Notes under the pieces: model-generated
Seen by the model: only the letters and a program-made list of their open reading frames with translations
Databases searched by the model: none
Told to the model about the DNA's origin: nothing
From: MGIIb-O2 sp964003245
Lineage (GTDB): Archaea > Thermoplasmatota > Poseidoniia > Poseidoniales > Thalassarchaeaceae
Direction: 5' to 3'
Length of the DNA: 22,287 nt
NCBI GenBank assembly: GCA_964003245.1
Contig: CAXFIU010000021.1
Span: 1-22,287 of the forward strand
Made by a program: the position numbers and the translations under genes
Shown: piece after piece, positions 15,512 to 22,287 of the stretch
Position numbering within the stretch: position 1 is the first letter of the stretch
How the letters are laid out: each line of letters begins with the position of its first letter

Positions 15512-16058
15512 GAGTCAGACTCTCCAGATAATTGCGCCCCGCATCTGTAAGAACCACATACCTATTTTTCTTTGGCATACCTGTTGGATATTCCAAAAAG
15601 GGTTCTTGTTTTTTACCAGACACTCCCCCCTCTAACATTCGATTGATGTAGAGTGAAAGATTCCACTTCTCCACTTCTTCTTTATCCCATTTTTCTGATT
15701 GAGAAACTAGATTTTTCAATTCCCGAGGAGGAGTATTTGTTTCTTTTTCAACGAATCTTAGGTAATGTATTGCTGCGAGTATAACATCTCCTGTTTTCTC
15801 TATTTCACAAGAATCTAGAACCCTTCTAAAAGCCGAACCTCTTTCAGGAATCCCACTTTGAACAGCTCTTTGTGCAGCAATTTGTACCGCTGCATCTCTT
15901 GCATTTTTAATGGCTGAAAGTTTCCCCTCCCACGATTCTTCTTCTTTTATTTTTAACCAACCCTCTTGAACTTCTTTAGAAGACCCAGTCAAATCTATAA
16001 TATCGCTTCCCACCTTGATGTAAATACGACCTATTCCAGAGTTTCCACTTTCACTCAT
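15504..16058 (-). CDS. Hypothetical protein with winged-helix-like C-terminus
   Basis: 184 residues, family not recognised. The N-terminus (IYIKVGSDIIDLTGSSKEVQEGW, about 12-34) resembles a short beta module seen at the start of several archaeal proteins (I.V....I...GS.E.V...). The middle is helical: GDVILAAIHYLRFVE.....PPRELKNLV..S, a layout like a helix-turn-helix recruited to a coiled segment. The C-terminus (KKNRYVVLTDAGRNYLESL) looks like the wing and last helix of a winged-helix regulator. A DNA-binding or regulatory role is possible but unproven. It is the first gene of a pair with the pentapeptide-repeat gene and divergent from PAC2 gene 2. Confidence 0.8.
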   Translation of the reverse strand: MSESGNSGIGRIYIKVGSDIIDLTGSSKEVQEGWLKIKEEESWEGKLSAIKNARDAAVQIAAQRAVQSGIPERGSAFRRVLDSCEIEKTGDVILAAIHYLRFVEKETNTPPRELKNLVSQSEKWDKEEVEKWNLSLYINRMLEGGVSGKKQEPFLEYPTGMPKKNRYVVLTDAGRNYLESLTRV

Positions 16059-16091
16059 AGTACATCGGAAACAGTCAATTTAGTTAAATCC

Positions 16092-16141
16092 TAGTATATT
16101 TTTTTAACAAAAAGTGATTATGTAAGTGTGAGATTTAAGAT
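16092..16141. promoter_or_regulatory. AT-rich divergent promoter region
   Basis: The 104 bases between the winged-helix-like gene (minus) and PAC2 gene 2 (plus) contain TAGTATATTTTTTTAAC (16092-16108) and GATTTAAGAT (16132-16141), both TATA-like. The second lies 22-31 bases before the ATG at 16163. GAGG (16155-16158) is the ribosome-binding site for the PAC2 gene. Confidence 0.3.
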
Positions 16142-16162
16142 AGTCTACTAATTGCGAGGCAT

Positions 16163-16936
16163 ATGGGAGATGATAGCAGTACAGGATTTCCTTTGGTTTT
16201 ACATGCCGAAGCAGACCCTAGTCGTCTCGGAGGAACGGCAATATGTGGTTTCTCAACTGTTGGTTCAGTAGGAGTTATTGCTACATCTCATTTGATTTCT
16301 GCCCTAAAGTTAGATGTTATGGGCACAGTGTTACATCCACATTTCCCGGCAATTGCTCTGATACATGATTCAGTCCCAAAGCATCCCGTTAGAGTGTATC
16401 AAGGGGAAGGGATTGGAGTATTCACATCTGAAATACAATTTCCTAATGAAAAAGATATTTATTTTGCCGAAACAGTATTACAATGGTTCACCAAAGGGGG
16501 GTTTGATAGATTAATTGTAATTGATGGAGTAATTAGTAATGAATTGGGAATTAAAGAAGAAGGGGAGTTATGGGGAGTTTCATCAAATAAATTTGGTAGA
16601 GAGCAGCTCGATAATGCAGGTATACGTAGAATCCAACAGGGAATAGTTTCAGGAATTGCTGGATATCTTATTGCAGAGGGCGAAAGAAGAGGCCTCGATG
16701 TAACTGCTTTATTGGCTGAATGCAATCCTATGTATCCTGATGCTAGAGCAGCTCTTATTGCTGTTGAAGGCGTAAGTGAATTATTAGATAAAGAAATACC
16801 AATTCAAGATCTATTGAATGATGCAAGGAATATCGAAGAACGTGTAAGGGAGGCATTCAATCGTGCTCAAAAGACGGCGTTACCCGCACCAAGTGATGAT
16901 GATGACGATGACGATGAAGTGCAGATGGTATTCTAA
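16163..16936 (+). CDS. PAC2-family protein (second paralogue) with acidic tail
   Basis: 257 residues. It shares the family pattern with the protein at 9929-10735: ICGFSTVGSVGVIATSHLIS, VLHPHFPAIALIHD, PVRVYQGE, GIVSGIAGYLIAEGERRGLDVTALLAEC (about 172-199) and YPDARAA. Sequence identity between the two seems low, so they are old paralogues. Its C-terminus is different: a run of seven aspartates (about 245-251) followed by EVQMVF, so the tyrosine of an HbYX tail is absent. By family it is a proteasome-assembly-chaperone-like or related oligomeric protein; the partner is unknown. It ends directly against the convergent nfuA stop. Confidence 0.85.
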   Translation: MGDDSSTGFPLVLHAEADPSRLGGTAICGFSTVGSVGVIATSHLISALKLDVMGTVLHPHFPAIALIHDSVPKHPVRVYQGEGIGVFTSEIQFPNEKDIYFAETVLQWFTKGGFDRLIVIDGVISNELGIKEEGELWGVSSNKFGREQLDNAGIRRIQQGIVSGIAGYLIAEGERRGLDVTALLAECNPMYPDARAALIAVEGVSELLDKEIPIQDLLNDARNIEERVREAFNRAQKTALPAPSDDDDDDDEVQMVF

Positions 16937-17497
16937 TCAGTAGAATGGATTAGTTCCAGCAGCATGATCTGTAGTATCAATAATTTCAGTAATACCAGGG
17001 ACATTATCAGTTATCATAACTTCAACTCCTTGTTTTAGAGTTACATCCACCATACCGCACCCTTGACAACCACCACCAAAAGCAATGTATGCCTTACCAT
17101 CATCAACACCTAGTAAATCTACATGGCCTCCATGTGATGCCACGGCTGGATTCACATGTTCTGCAATTACGTCAGCAACATTCTGAGATAAATCATCTAT
17201 CCAAAGAGGGTTGGGATTATCAAATGCAAAACCTCCTCCCATCAGAGTTTCTTTGTAATCTAACGTAGTACCATTGATGTATTGCACACTTCTCTCTGCA
17301 ATTAGAATACTAAGATTATTCGCTTCTGTTTGCACATCACCCTCTTTTGCATCCTTTAATGAAACAAGCTGTAAATCATAATTGAAACCATTTGCTCCTC
17401 TTCCAATAATTTCTATGCGAACAGCAATATCAGGATCATCCCCTTGGGAGATGTATTGATTCAACATCTCCTGAGCTTTCTCTGTTATCTCCAGCAT
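16937..17497 (-). CDS. nfuA: NfuA-type Fe-S carrier (degenerate A-type domain + Nfu domain)
   Basis: 186 residues, close to Escherichia coli NfuA (191). Residues 1-95 look like an A-type (IscA/HesB-like) domain that has no cysteines and so cannot bind a cluster by itself, as in E. coli NfuA. Residues about 105-186 are the Nfu domain: VNPAVASHGGHVDLL, then GGGCQGCGMVDVTLKQGVE with the cluster ligands C144 and C147, and an aromatic end NPFY comparable to the SYY end of NfuA. It delivers 4Fe-4S clusters to client enzymes. The ATG at 17497 is preferred over an in-frame TTG at 17506. It is divergent from moaA, whose product is itself an Fe-S enzyme. Similarity to the bacterial protein is strong, suggesting transfer. 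Confidence 0.9.
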   Translation of the reverse strand: MLEITEKAQEMLNQYISQGDDPDIAVRIEIIGRGANGFNYDLQLVSLKDAKEGDVQTEANNLSILIAERSVQYINGTTLDYKETLMGGGFAFDNPNPLWIDDLSQNVADVIAEHVNPAVASHGGHVDLLGVDDGKAYIAFGGGCQGCGMVDVTLKQGVEVMITDNVPGITEIIDTTDHAAGTNPFY

Positions 17498-17584
17498 GTC
17501 TCTCAATATGTTGCAATAGGTGCCCTTTATTCAACCTGTCCTCAAACAGGTAATGCTCATGACCCTAGTTCTCTACGAGGTATC

Positions 17585-18595
17585 GTGCCTCCCTCCGAGA
17601 TTCAAGACCAATTTGGAAGGCCGTTGAAAGATTTACGAATATCTGTTACTGATAGGTGCAACTTCAGATGTAGATATTGTATGCCTAGGGAGCGATTTCG
17701 TAACAATCACACATTTCTTCCCAAGAAAGCACTTCTGTCATTTGAAGAAATAGAAAAAGTCGTTAAATCTTGCATACCATTAGGATTAGAAAAGGTTAGA
17801 ATTACTGGTGGCGAACCTCTTCTTAGGAAGGATCTACCTAAATTAGTTGAGATGTTATCTAATCTTGGACTTGAAATTGCATTGACTACCAATGCTTCGC
17901 TCTTGAAAAAGCAAGCAAAGGCTCTACGTTTGGCGGGATTGACGCGCGTTACGATTAGTTTGGATGCCTTAGATCCTGAACTTCATAGCAAGATGTCTGA
18001 TAGCAATATACCTGTAGAATCAGTATTAGAAGGAATTGAAGAAGCCATCAATGTAGGTCTTTCGCCAGTTAAAATCAATTGTGTCGTACAGAAAGGAGTT
18101 AATGAAGAAGAAGTAAGTAAATTAGTCAATTATTTCCGTTATACAGATGTCACTGTTCGTTTTATTGAATATATGGACGTAGGGCGGACAAATGGATGGC
18201 AATTAGCACAGGTTGTACCCTCTGAGAGAGTACTTCAACATCTTCAAAAAGAATTTGATTTAATCCCCATTGGGCGAATTAAGAATAGTGATGTTGCTGA
18301 AAGATGGGCGCATAGAGACGGTTCAGGCGAGATAGGATTTATTTCATCTGTAACCTCTCCCTTTTGTGGAGATTGTGTACGAGCTCGTCTTTCTGCTGAT
18401 GGCAAATTAGTAACTTGTTTGTTTGCATCTGGTGGGCACGATATTCGTGCATTAATCCATAATGGCGCGACTAAAGATGACTTAAGGGCAGCAATAGCAT
18501 CAATTTGGCATCATCGAAAAGATCGCTATAGCGAGATACGTTCAGAAGATACCATGATGCTCCCTCGTATTGAGATGTCTTATATCGGTGGTTGA
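17585..18595 (+). CDS. moaA: GTP 3',8-cyclase MoaA (molybdenum cofactor biosynthesis)
   Basis: 336 residues from a GTG at 17585, preceded by GAGGT (17576-17580). The frame is open to a TTG at 17444, but that would add 47 residues overlapping the divergent nfuA gene. The radical-SAM motif CNFRCRYC gives C25, C29 and C32, right after the MoaA signature FGR....LRISVTDR. The GGEPLLRKDL SAM-binding motif follows. The second 4Fe-4S site is C261-x2-C264-x13-C278 (CGDCVRARLSADGKLVTCLF). The protein ends in Gly-Gly, a conserved and functionally needed tail. It carries out the first step of molybdopterin synthesis from GTP; MoaC would complete that step but is not in the window. It overlaps the end of convergent trm1 by 16 bases. 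Confidence 0.95.
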   Translation: MPPSEIQDQFGRPLKDLRISVTDRCNFRCRYCMPRERFRNNHTFLPKKALLSFEEIEKVVKSCIPLGLEKVRITGGEPLLRKDLPKLVEMLSNLGLEIALTTNASLLKKQAKALRLAGLTRVTISLDALDPELHSKMSDSNIPVESVLEGIEEAINVGLSPVKINCVVQKGVNEEEVSKLVNYFRYTDVTVRFIEYMDVGRTNGWQLAQVVPSERVLQHLQKEFDLIPIGRIKNSDVAERWAHRDGSGEIGFISSVTSPFCGDCVRARLSADGKLVTCLFASGGHDIRALIHNGATKDDLRAAIASIWHHRKDRYSEIRSEDTMMLPRIEMSYIGG

Positions 18596-19878
18596 GTCTG
18601 TTCTAGACATTCAATTATTACATCCCATGGAGCATTGGTCCTAAAAGATGGTTTGGGATAATGAGATAATCCTGCTTTGAACCCTTTTTCATTTATTATT
18701 TCGACCATTTTATTGGGGCTGGGAGGTGATCCTACATTTCTCCAACTAGCTAAATCATCAGTCAATATCAGAAACTCGCCTTCAATTATCTCAGCTTCAT
18801 TCTTAATATTTTTAATACTTCTAATAACTCTCCTTCGTTCTAATTCGAAGTCTCTTTTATCCCAATTCATAGGATTTTTTGGACTAAATTCTGTTGTACA
18901 CATTGAAACTACATCATCTTCTATGAAACTGGACATTACTTTAGCATCTCCTAGAGGGGCTATCCAAAGTGGCCCAGAGATTCTTTTATCTTCTCTATTA
19001 ACCGGATATGAGAGCGGTAAAAAACAATGCATCGGTAAAGATTTAGTCGAACTTCTAGGCGTCAAACCTTCTTCCATTGAATCGACAACTTCTCTTTCGT
19101 TAGGTTCAGAGACTCTCCATCCCAAATAATTCTCTAATTCATTGGCCCTTTCTACAGATTTCTTTACCTTAAGAGAAATTCTTAGATGATGTGAATCCCA
19201 TACGGACAAAATCGGCTCAGCAAACCTGTCGTGTCTTGCTGCTACCCTAGCTATACACGCCATGAGTACTCTTAATCCAGAATCATGTGCTAAATTATCA
19301 GGTTTTATTCTGGCACCATATCTTCTCATTAAAGCCGTCTTTGAAGAACCAGCCAAAGCAGCAGTATCGGTAGCACTAATTTCTAAGATCGCCTTTTTTG
19401 CTAGTGATTGAATAGCAGTATCAAGAAATGGCATTGGAGACCCAAACGGATCTATATCCACCCAATGCCAGCCTTGATCTAATATTGCAGATCTTAAATC
19501 TCCTTGCCTATAACTTAGGTTATCTTTTCCATTCCTCGGAGGGTATTCTCGATAATTCTCCATCGCCCTTTCTATAGAGTTTTCATTCATATCGCAGATA
19601 GTTACTTTCAGCCTATTTGCTTGTTCCGGAGGGAGTTCATTTAACCATCTCCTTGCTCTTAGACCACTAGCTGCTAGGCCATCTATTGCGTATATCTCCG
19701 AATCACCTAAGTATCCCGAACCAATAATATGTTTCATTAGCATTATACTTCTAGTTCTTGAACCAGACATCGCGGGATTATAGAATACCTTTTCATAGTC
19801 TTTTGTTGATGGCCCTATTACATTATTCTCTATTTTATCACTCAGTTGAATTAATGTGGCCCCTTCAAGGTGTATCAT
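18580..19878 (-). CDS. trm1: tRNA (guanine(26)-N2)-dimethyltransferase Trm1
   Basis: 432 residues from the ATG at 19878; an in-frame ATG at 19893 is possible. The inner start is preferred because GAGG lies 9 bases before it, whereas the outer one has no ribosome-binding site. Motifs: VFYNPAMSGSRTRSI near the start, the SAM site AIDGLAASGLRARRW, the second-domain WVDIDPFGSPMPFLDTAI, and EISATDTAALAG, all typical of Trm1, which makes N2,N2-dimethylguanosine at position 26 of tRNAs in archaea and eukaryotes. It has a C-terminal winged-helix-type extension as in archaeal Trm1. It sits about 20 bases after purM on the same strand and is probably cotranscribed with it. Confidence 0.94.
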   Translation of the reverse strand: MIHLEGATLIQLSDKIENNVIGPSTKDYEKVFYNPAMSGSRTRSIMLMKHIIGSGYLGDSEIYAIDGLAASGLRARRWLNELPPEQANRLKVTICDMNENSIERAMENYREYPPRNGKDNLSYRQGDLRSAILDQGWHWVDIDPFGSPMPFLDTAIQSLAKKAILEISATDTAALAGSSKTALMRRYGARIKPDNLAHDSGLRVLMACIARVAARHDRFAEPILSVWDSHHLRISLKVKKSVERANELENYLGWRVSEPNEREVVDSMEEGLTPRSSTKSLPMHCFLPLSYPVNREDKRISGPLWIAPLGDAKVMSSFIEDDVVSMCTTEFSPKNPMNWDKRDFELERRRVIRSIKNIKNEAEIIEGEFLILTDDLASWRNVGSPPSPNKMVEIINEKGFKAGLSHYPKPSFRTNAPWDVIIECLEQTQPPI

Positions 19879-19900
19879 TATTAATCGCCTCATTCATATT

Positions 19901-21019
19901 TTAATAATGTGAAAAAGTAATATCCTGATCTATATGTGTAACTTCTTTCTTTTTATCATGAACATAACCAATACATTTAGTTCCAGGCAATCTTTCATTC
20001 AACCATTTTTCTACTGATATTGCACTATCTTTACTGACTACAAGTGTCATTCCCATCCCCATATTGAAGGTCCGATGCATTTCTCTATTACTTACAGAGC
20101 CCTGTTCGGCTAGCCACTTAAATTCTGGCAAGACCGGTAAAGGATTTTCGATATGCCATCCAAAATCATCGTGCAATCGGAGTAGATTCGATAATCCGCC
20201 CCCAGTAATGTGTGCCATTGCTTTGATATCAGAAATTTCACAAGGCCCTTCACCATTTCTACAATCTTTAATCAAATCTATCAATGGTTCGACGTAGATT
20301 CTTGTAGGATTTAGTAGCACTTCTCCTAACGTGATTTCTCCTTCTACAAATCTCTCAATATTTCTATAATCTTGATCTGGGTTAAAAGGGCATTTTTCCG
20401 TTAATGAATATCCTGAACGTTCTACAATCGCCCTGACAAGCGTATAACCATTAGAATGAATGCCGCTACTCGGCAAACCAATCATAATATCGCCATTCTG
20501 TATTCTCTCTCCAGTAATGGCTTCCCCTTTTGGGAACCAACCGAGTGCTGTGCCAGATAAGTCCAATTCTGTGACTATTCCCGGTAATGTGGCAGTTTCT
20601 CCTCCTGCCAAAGTAATCCTTGCTCTTTTACATGCTTCTGCCAAAGATTTTCCAAGGATTGCATGCGTATTGGCATCTGTTTTTGGAACAGCGATATAAT
20701 CAACAAAAGCAATTGGCTCCGCTCCAACACATAATAGGTCATTGACATTCATTGCTACACAGTCTATTCCAACTCCATCATATCGTTGCAATTCATTAGC
20801 TATCATTAGTTTTGATCCTACACCATCTGTGGCCAATGCTAATCTATAATCTCCAAATTCAATAATGCCGCCAAATCCACCAGGTAATGGTACGGGGGCT
20901 CCAAATTCTCCTTTTTTCCTGACAGAAGAAGAAAGAGCACCTACTAAACTTGCAACAGCAACTCCCTCGGCATCTATATCTACTCCAGAAGAAGCATAAT
21001 CCAAAGGGGTGTCAGTCAT
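19901..21019 (-). CDS. purM: Phosphoribosylformylglycinamidine cyclo-ligase (AIR synthetase)
   Basis: 372 residues, slightly longer than the usual 340-350. Family motifs: Y..SGVDIDAEG at the N-terminus; FGGIIEF...LALATDGVGSK (ATP-binding DGVG-K); CVAMNVNDLLCVGAEPIAFVDYIA; LAGGETATLPG; LPSSGIHSNGYTLVRAI; MAHITGGGLSNLLR; and the FNMGMGM motif near the end. It closes the imidazole ring in de novo purine synthesis (FGAM + ATP to AIR). First gene of the probable purM-trm1 transcript; the promoter is in the AT-rich gap at 21020-21223. No other pur genes are nearby. Confidence 0.96.
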   Translation of the reverse strand: MTDTPLDYASSGVDIDAEGVAVASLVGALSSSVRKKGEFGAPVPLPGGFGGIIEFGDYRLALATDGVGSKLMIANELQRYDGVGIDCVAMNVNDLLCVGAEPIAFVDYIAVPKTDANTHAILGKSLAEACKRARITLAGGETATLPGIVTELDLSGTALGWFPKGEAITGERIQNGDIMIGLPSSGIHSNGYTLVRAIVERSGYSLTEKCPFNPDQDYRNIERFVEGEITLGEVLLNPTRIYVEPLIDLIKDCRNGEGPCEISDIKAMAHITGGGLSNLLRLHDDFGWHIENPLPVLPEFKWLAEQGSVSNREMHRTFNMGMGMTLVVSKDSAISVEKWLNERLPGTKCIGYVHDKKKEVTHIDQDITFSHY

Positions 21020-21223
21020 ACTCCTGCGAGACGTATCTACTGCATGAAATACTCTGTCTGTTATTTTCTTATGATTTTTGATAAATGGCGTTTAAAATAA
21101 TAATTTAGCATTTTTTATTTATTATTTGCCCAACTATTGAAAATAACGTAATTTAGAGACATTCCCAAGAGACTCTATAAATGTTATACGTTGTCGAAGA
21201 GCCTACCGGAACGTGAGTATCCT
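21020..21223. promoter_or_regulatory. AT-rich divergent intergenic region between purM and the receptor gene
   Basis: 204 bases without a gene. A long A/T-rich stretch (about 21095-21145) includes TTTAAAATAATAATTTAG. TCTATAAAT (21174-21182) is a good TATA-like box 42-50 bases before the receptor ATG. GTGAG (21213-21217) may serve as its ribosome-binding site. Confidence 0.4.
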
Positions 21224-22287
21224 ATGAATAACAAGAAAATAATTGCAATGATGATGACCCTGAGTATGCTAGCAGCAGCGTTTGCTGGTTGCTTAGGCGG
21301 AGATGACGACGACCCAGATCCAGTAGTGGAAGATTGGACATTAACACCGGCTGCAGACGTAGCCTCAGTGTTCGTAACTTCTGACTGGGACCCGATCATC
21401 CCCAATTTGAACGCCGGAGAGATGTGTGACGCAATCCTCTCCGCTATGACCAAGACTGATGAAAGAGAAGTTGTGGTCGATTTCACAAGAGGTTACTACA
21501 CAAGTAGCCAAGGTGTAATCGGTGCCTCAGGTTCTGCAGCAATCACTGATGCGCTTGATCTAAATATGGCAGGTACAAGAGTAGCTGTACAATCTGGAAC
21601 AACTTCAGATTTGTGGGCTAACGACAATCTGCCAGATGCAACCATTGTTGCATATGCAGATTTCCCGTCAGTTACTGCTTCAATCAGCAATGGTGATGCA
21701 GACTATGCAATGGGTGATTCACCTGTTTTAGCATTATCTGGTAGCCTAATGGTTACTTTCTCTGATGAAACATTCGGTATCGCTGTAGATGATGGCGATT
21801 CAGAACTTCTAGATGCATTAAATGTAGCAATCACAGCAATGATTGATTCAGGAGAATATGACTTAATCTTCGGTGAAACATTCGAAGGCGCAGTAGTATT
21901 GACTGATGATACAGATGCTAACACTGCAACATCATACCCAATGGCAACAGAGGGTAGCAGACTAACACATGTTCTAGAATCTGGAGAATTAAGATTCTGT
22001 TCTGACACATCATATCCTCCATTTGAGAGTCTAGATGCTGATGGAAACGCAGTTGGTTTCGATGTAGATATTGGTAATGCAATCGCTGATGAGATCGCAG
22101 CACACTACATGAATAATGCGAACCCAATGTTCGTACCTTCTGTAGAGGATGTTGTAATCAAGATTGGATTCTTGAATGATGCTACTGGACCTATTTCAGT
22201 ATACGCTGATGCATTCACATATGCTGCAAACGCAGCGGGCGACATGCTTTCTACAAATGATGGATACTCCTTCGAGATTGTAGAAGC
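21224..22287 (+). CDS. Lipoprotein solute receptor: permuted SBP_bac_3 domain + start of type 1 binding domain (3' partial)
   Basis: The frame runs open to the window end (354 codons plus 2 bases). The signal peptide ends in a lipobox-like FAGC (acceptor C22), followed by an acidic linker. Residues about 47-220 match the later part of an amino-acid-binding SBP_bac_3 domain: WDPIIPNLNAGEMCDAILSAMT, VDFTRGYY, GTRVAVQSGTTSD, NGDADYAMGDSPV, and ELLDALNVAI.....GEYDLIFGETF. A linker (about 221-250) is followed by what is normally the first part of that domain: ESGELRFCSDTSYPPFE....G..VGFDVDIGNAIADEIA (251-294). From about 308, IKIGFLNDATGPISVYADAF starts a type 1 (LivJ/LivK-like) periplasmic binding domain. 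Role: external receptor for amino acids or related solutes, probably feeding an ABC transporter. The domain order is abnormal; either a natural permutation or a mis-joined sequence. Confidence 0.85.
   Translation, partial: MNNKKIIAMMMTLSMLAAAFAGCLGGDDDDPDPVVEDWTLTPAADVASVFVTSDWDPIIPNLNAGEMCDAILSAMTKTDEREVVVDFTRGYYTSSQGVIGASGSAAITDALDLNMAGTRVAVQSGTTSDLWANDNLPDATIVAYADFPSVTASISNGDADYAMGDSPVLALSGSLMVTFSDETFGIAVDDGDSELLDALNVAITAMIDSGEYDLIFGETFEGAVVLTDDTDANTATSYPMATEGSRLTHVLESGELRFCSDTSYPPFESLDADGNAVGFDVDIGNAIADEIAAHYMNNANPMFVPSVEDVVIKIGFLNDATGPISVYADAFTYAANAAGDMLSTNDGYSFEIVE
21369..21383 (+). repeat. 15-base direct repeat, copy 1 (breakpoint of permuted domain)
   Basis: TGTTCGTAACTTCTG here and TGTTCGTACCTTCTG at 22128-22142 differ at one base and are 759 bases apart (253 codons, in frame). 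Both encode the strand at which the SBP_bac_3 domain is cut. Confidence 0.7.
22128..22142 (+). repeat. 15-base direct repeat, copy 2 (breakpoint of permuted domain)
   Basis: Second copy of the near-identical 15-mer at 21369-21383. It ends the canonical N-terminal part of the SBP_bac_3 domain, just before the type 1 binding domain begins. Confidence 0.7.

Noticed and set aside
17444..17584. Longer MoaA starting at a TTG at 17444
   Set aside because: It would add 47 unconserved residues and overlap the divergent nfuA; GTG 17585 has GAGGT upstream and gives the normal length.
18677..19129. 150-residue open frame on the plus strand
   Set aside because: Antisense to trm1; hydrophobic appearance arises from the complement of a charged protein.
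21184..22127. Several minus-strand open frames under the receptor gene
   Set aside because: The plus-strand frame from 21224 is fully open, has a signal peptide and clear receptor motifs, so these are shadows.
1..22287. Insertion sequences, transposases, prophage genes, CRISPR arrays, rRNA
   Set aside because: I looked for them on both strands and saw none; the only short repeats are the aspartate-codon repeats, the inverted repeats listed, and the 15-base pair in the receptor gene.

Overview
The window looks like a piece of a marine planktonic euryarchaeal genome, most probably Marine Group II (Poseidoniales); Marine Group III is the main alternative. It is archaeal because it carries ribosomal protein L18e, RNA polymerase subunit Rpb10/RpoN, an archaeal/eukaryotic-type Trm1, PAC2 proteasome-chaperone-like proteins and CCA-encoding tRNA genes. 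The marine-group assignment is inference: it rests on a giant calcium-repeat surface protein, PKD lipoproteins, moderately low G+C, very tight gene packing, and bacterial-looking genes (NAD-dependent DNA ligase, NfuA) in an archaeal background. No gene-free stretch exceeds about 205 bases.

Layout. 1-5946: 3' part of a giant surface protein (1981 residues visible, start lies upstream) with thrombospondin type 3 calcium repeats, Ig-like domains, one membrane helix and a cytoplasmic DUF4129-like tail. 6092-7593: ribosomal/RNA polymerase operon L18e-L13-S9-RpoN, followed by tRNA-Pro(GGG). 7799-12781: a DNA-metabolism block with NAD-dependent ligase LigA, a RecB/Cas4-like Fe-S nuclease and a DEDDh exonuclease, with a PAC2-family gene between them. 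12893-14480: a PKD lipoprotein and a small unknown gene, then tRNA-Arg(GCG). 14702-16058: a hotdog thioesterase facing a two-gene operon (unknown winged-helix-like protein plus pentapeptide-repeat protein). 16163-21019: a second PAC2 protein, NfuA, MoaA, Trm1 and PurM. 21224-end: the 5' part of a lipoprotein solute receptor running off the window.

How the genes relate. Several neighbours are packed tail-to-tail with 0-3 bases between them or overlapping (LigA/PAC2, Fe-S nuclease/DEDDh exonuclease, thioesterase/pentapeptide gene, PAC2/NfuA, MoaA/Trm1), a sign of a streamlined genome. LigA, the Fe-S nuclease and the exonuclease could all serve replication or repair. NfuA supplies Fe-S clusters and MoaA next to it is an Fe-S enzyme. 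One PAC2 protein ends in a proteasome-docking HbYX tail and the other does not.

The most unusual object is the last gene. Its bacterial-type amino-acid-binding domain (SBP_bac_3) appears circularly permuted: the second part of the domain comes first and the canonical N-terminal part follows. A type 1 (Leu/Ile/Val-like) periplasmic binding domain begins straight after it. The two breakpoints carry an almost identical 15-base direct repeat exactly 759 bases (253 codons) apart.
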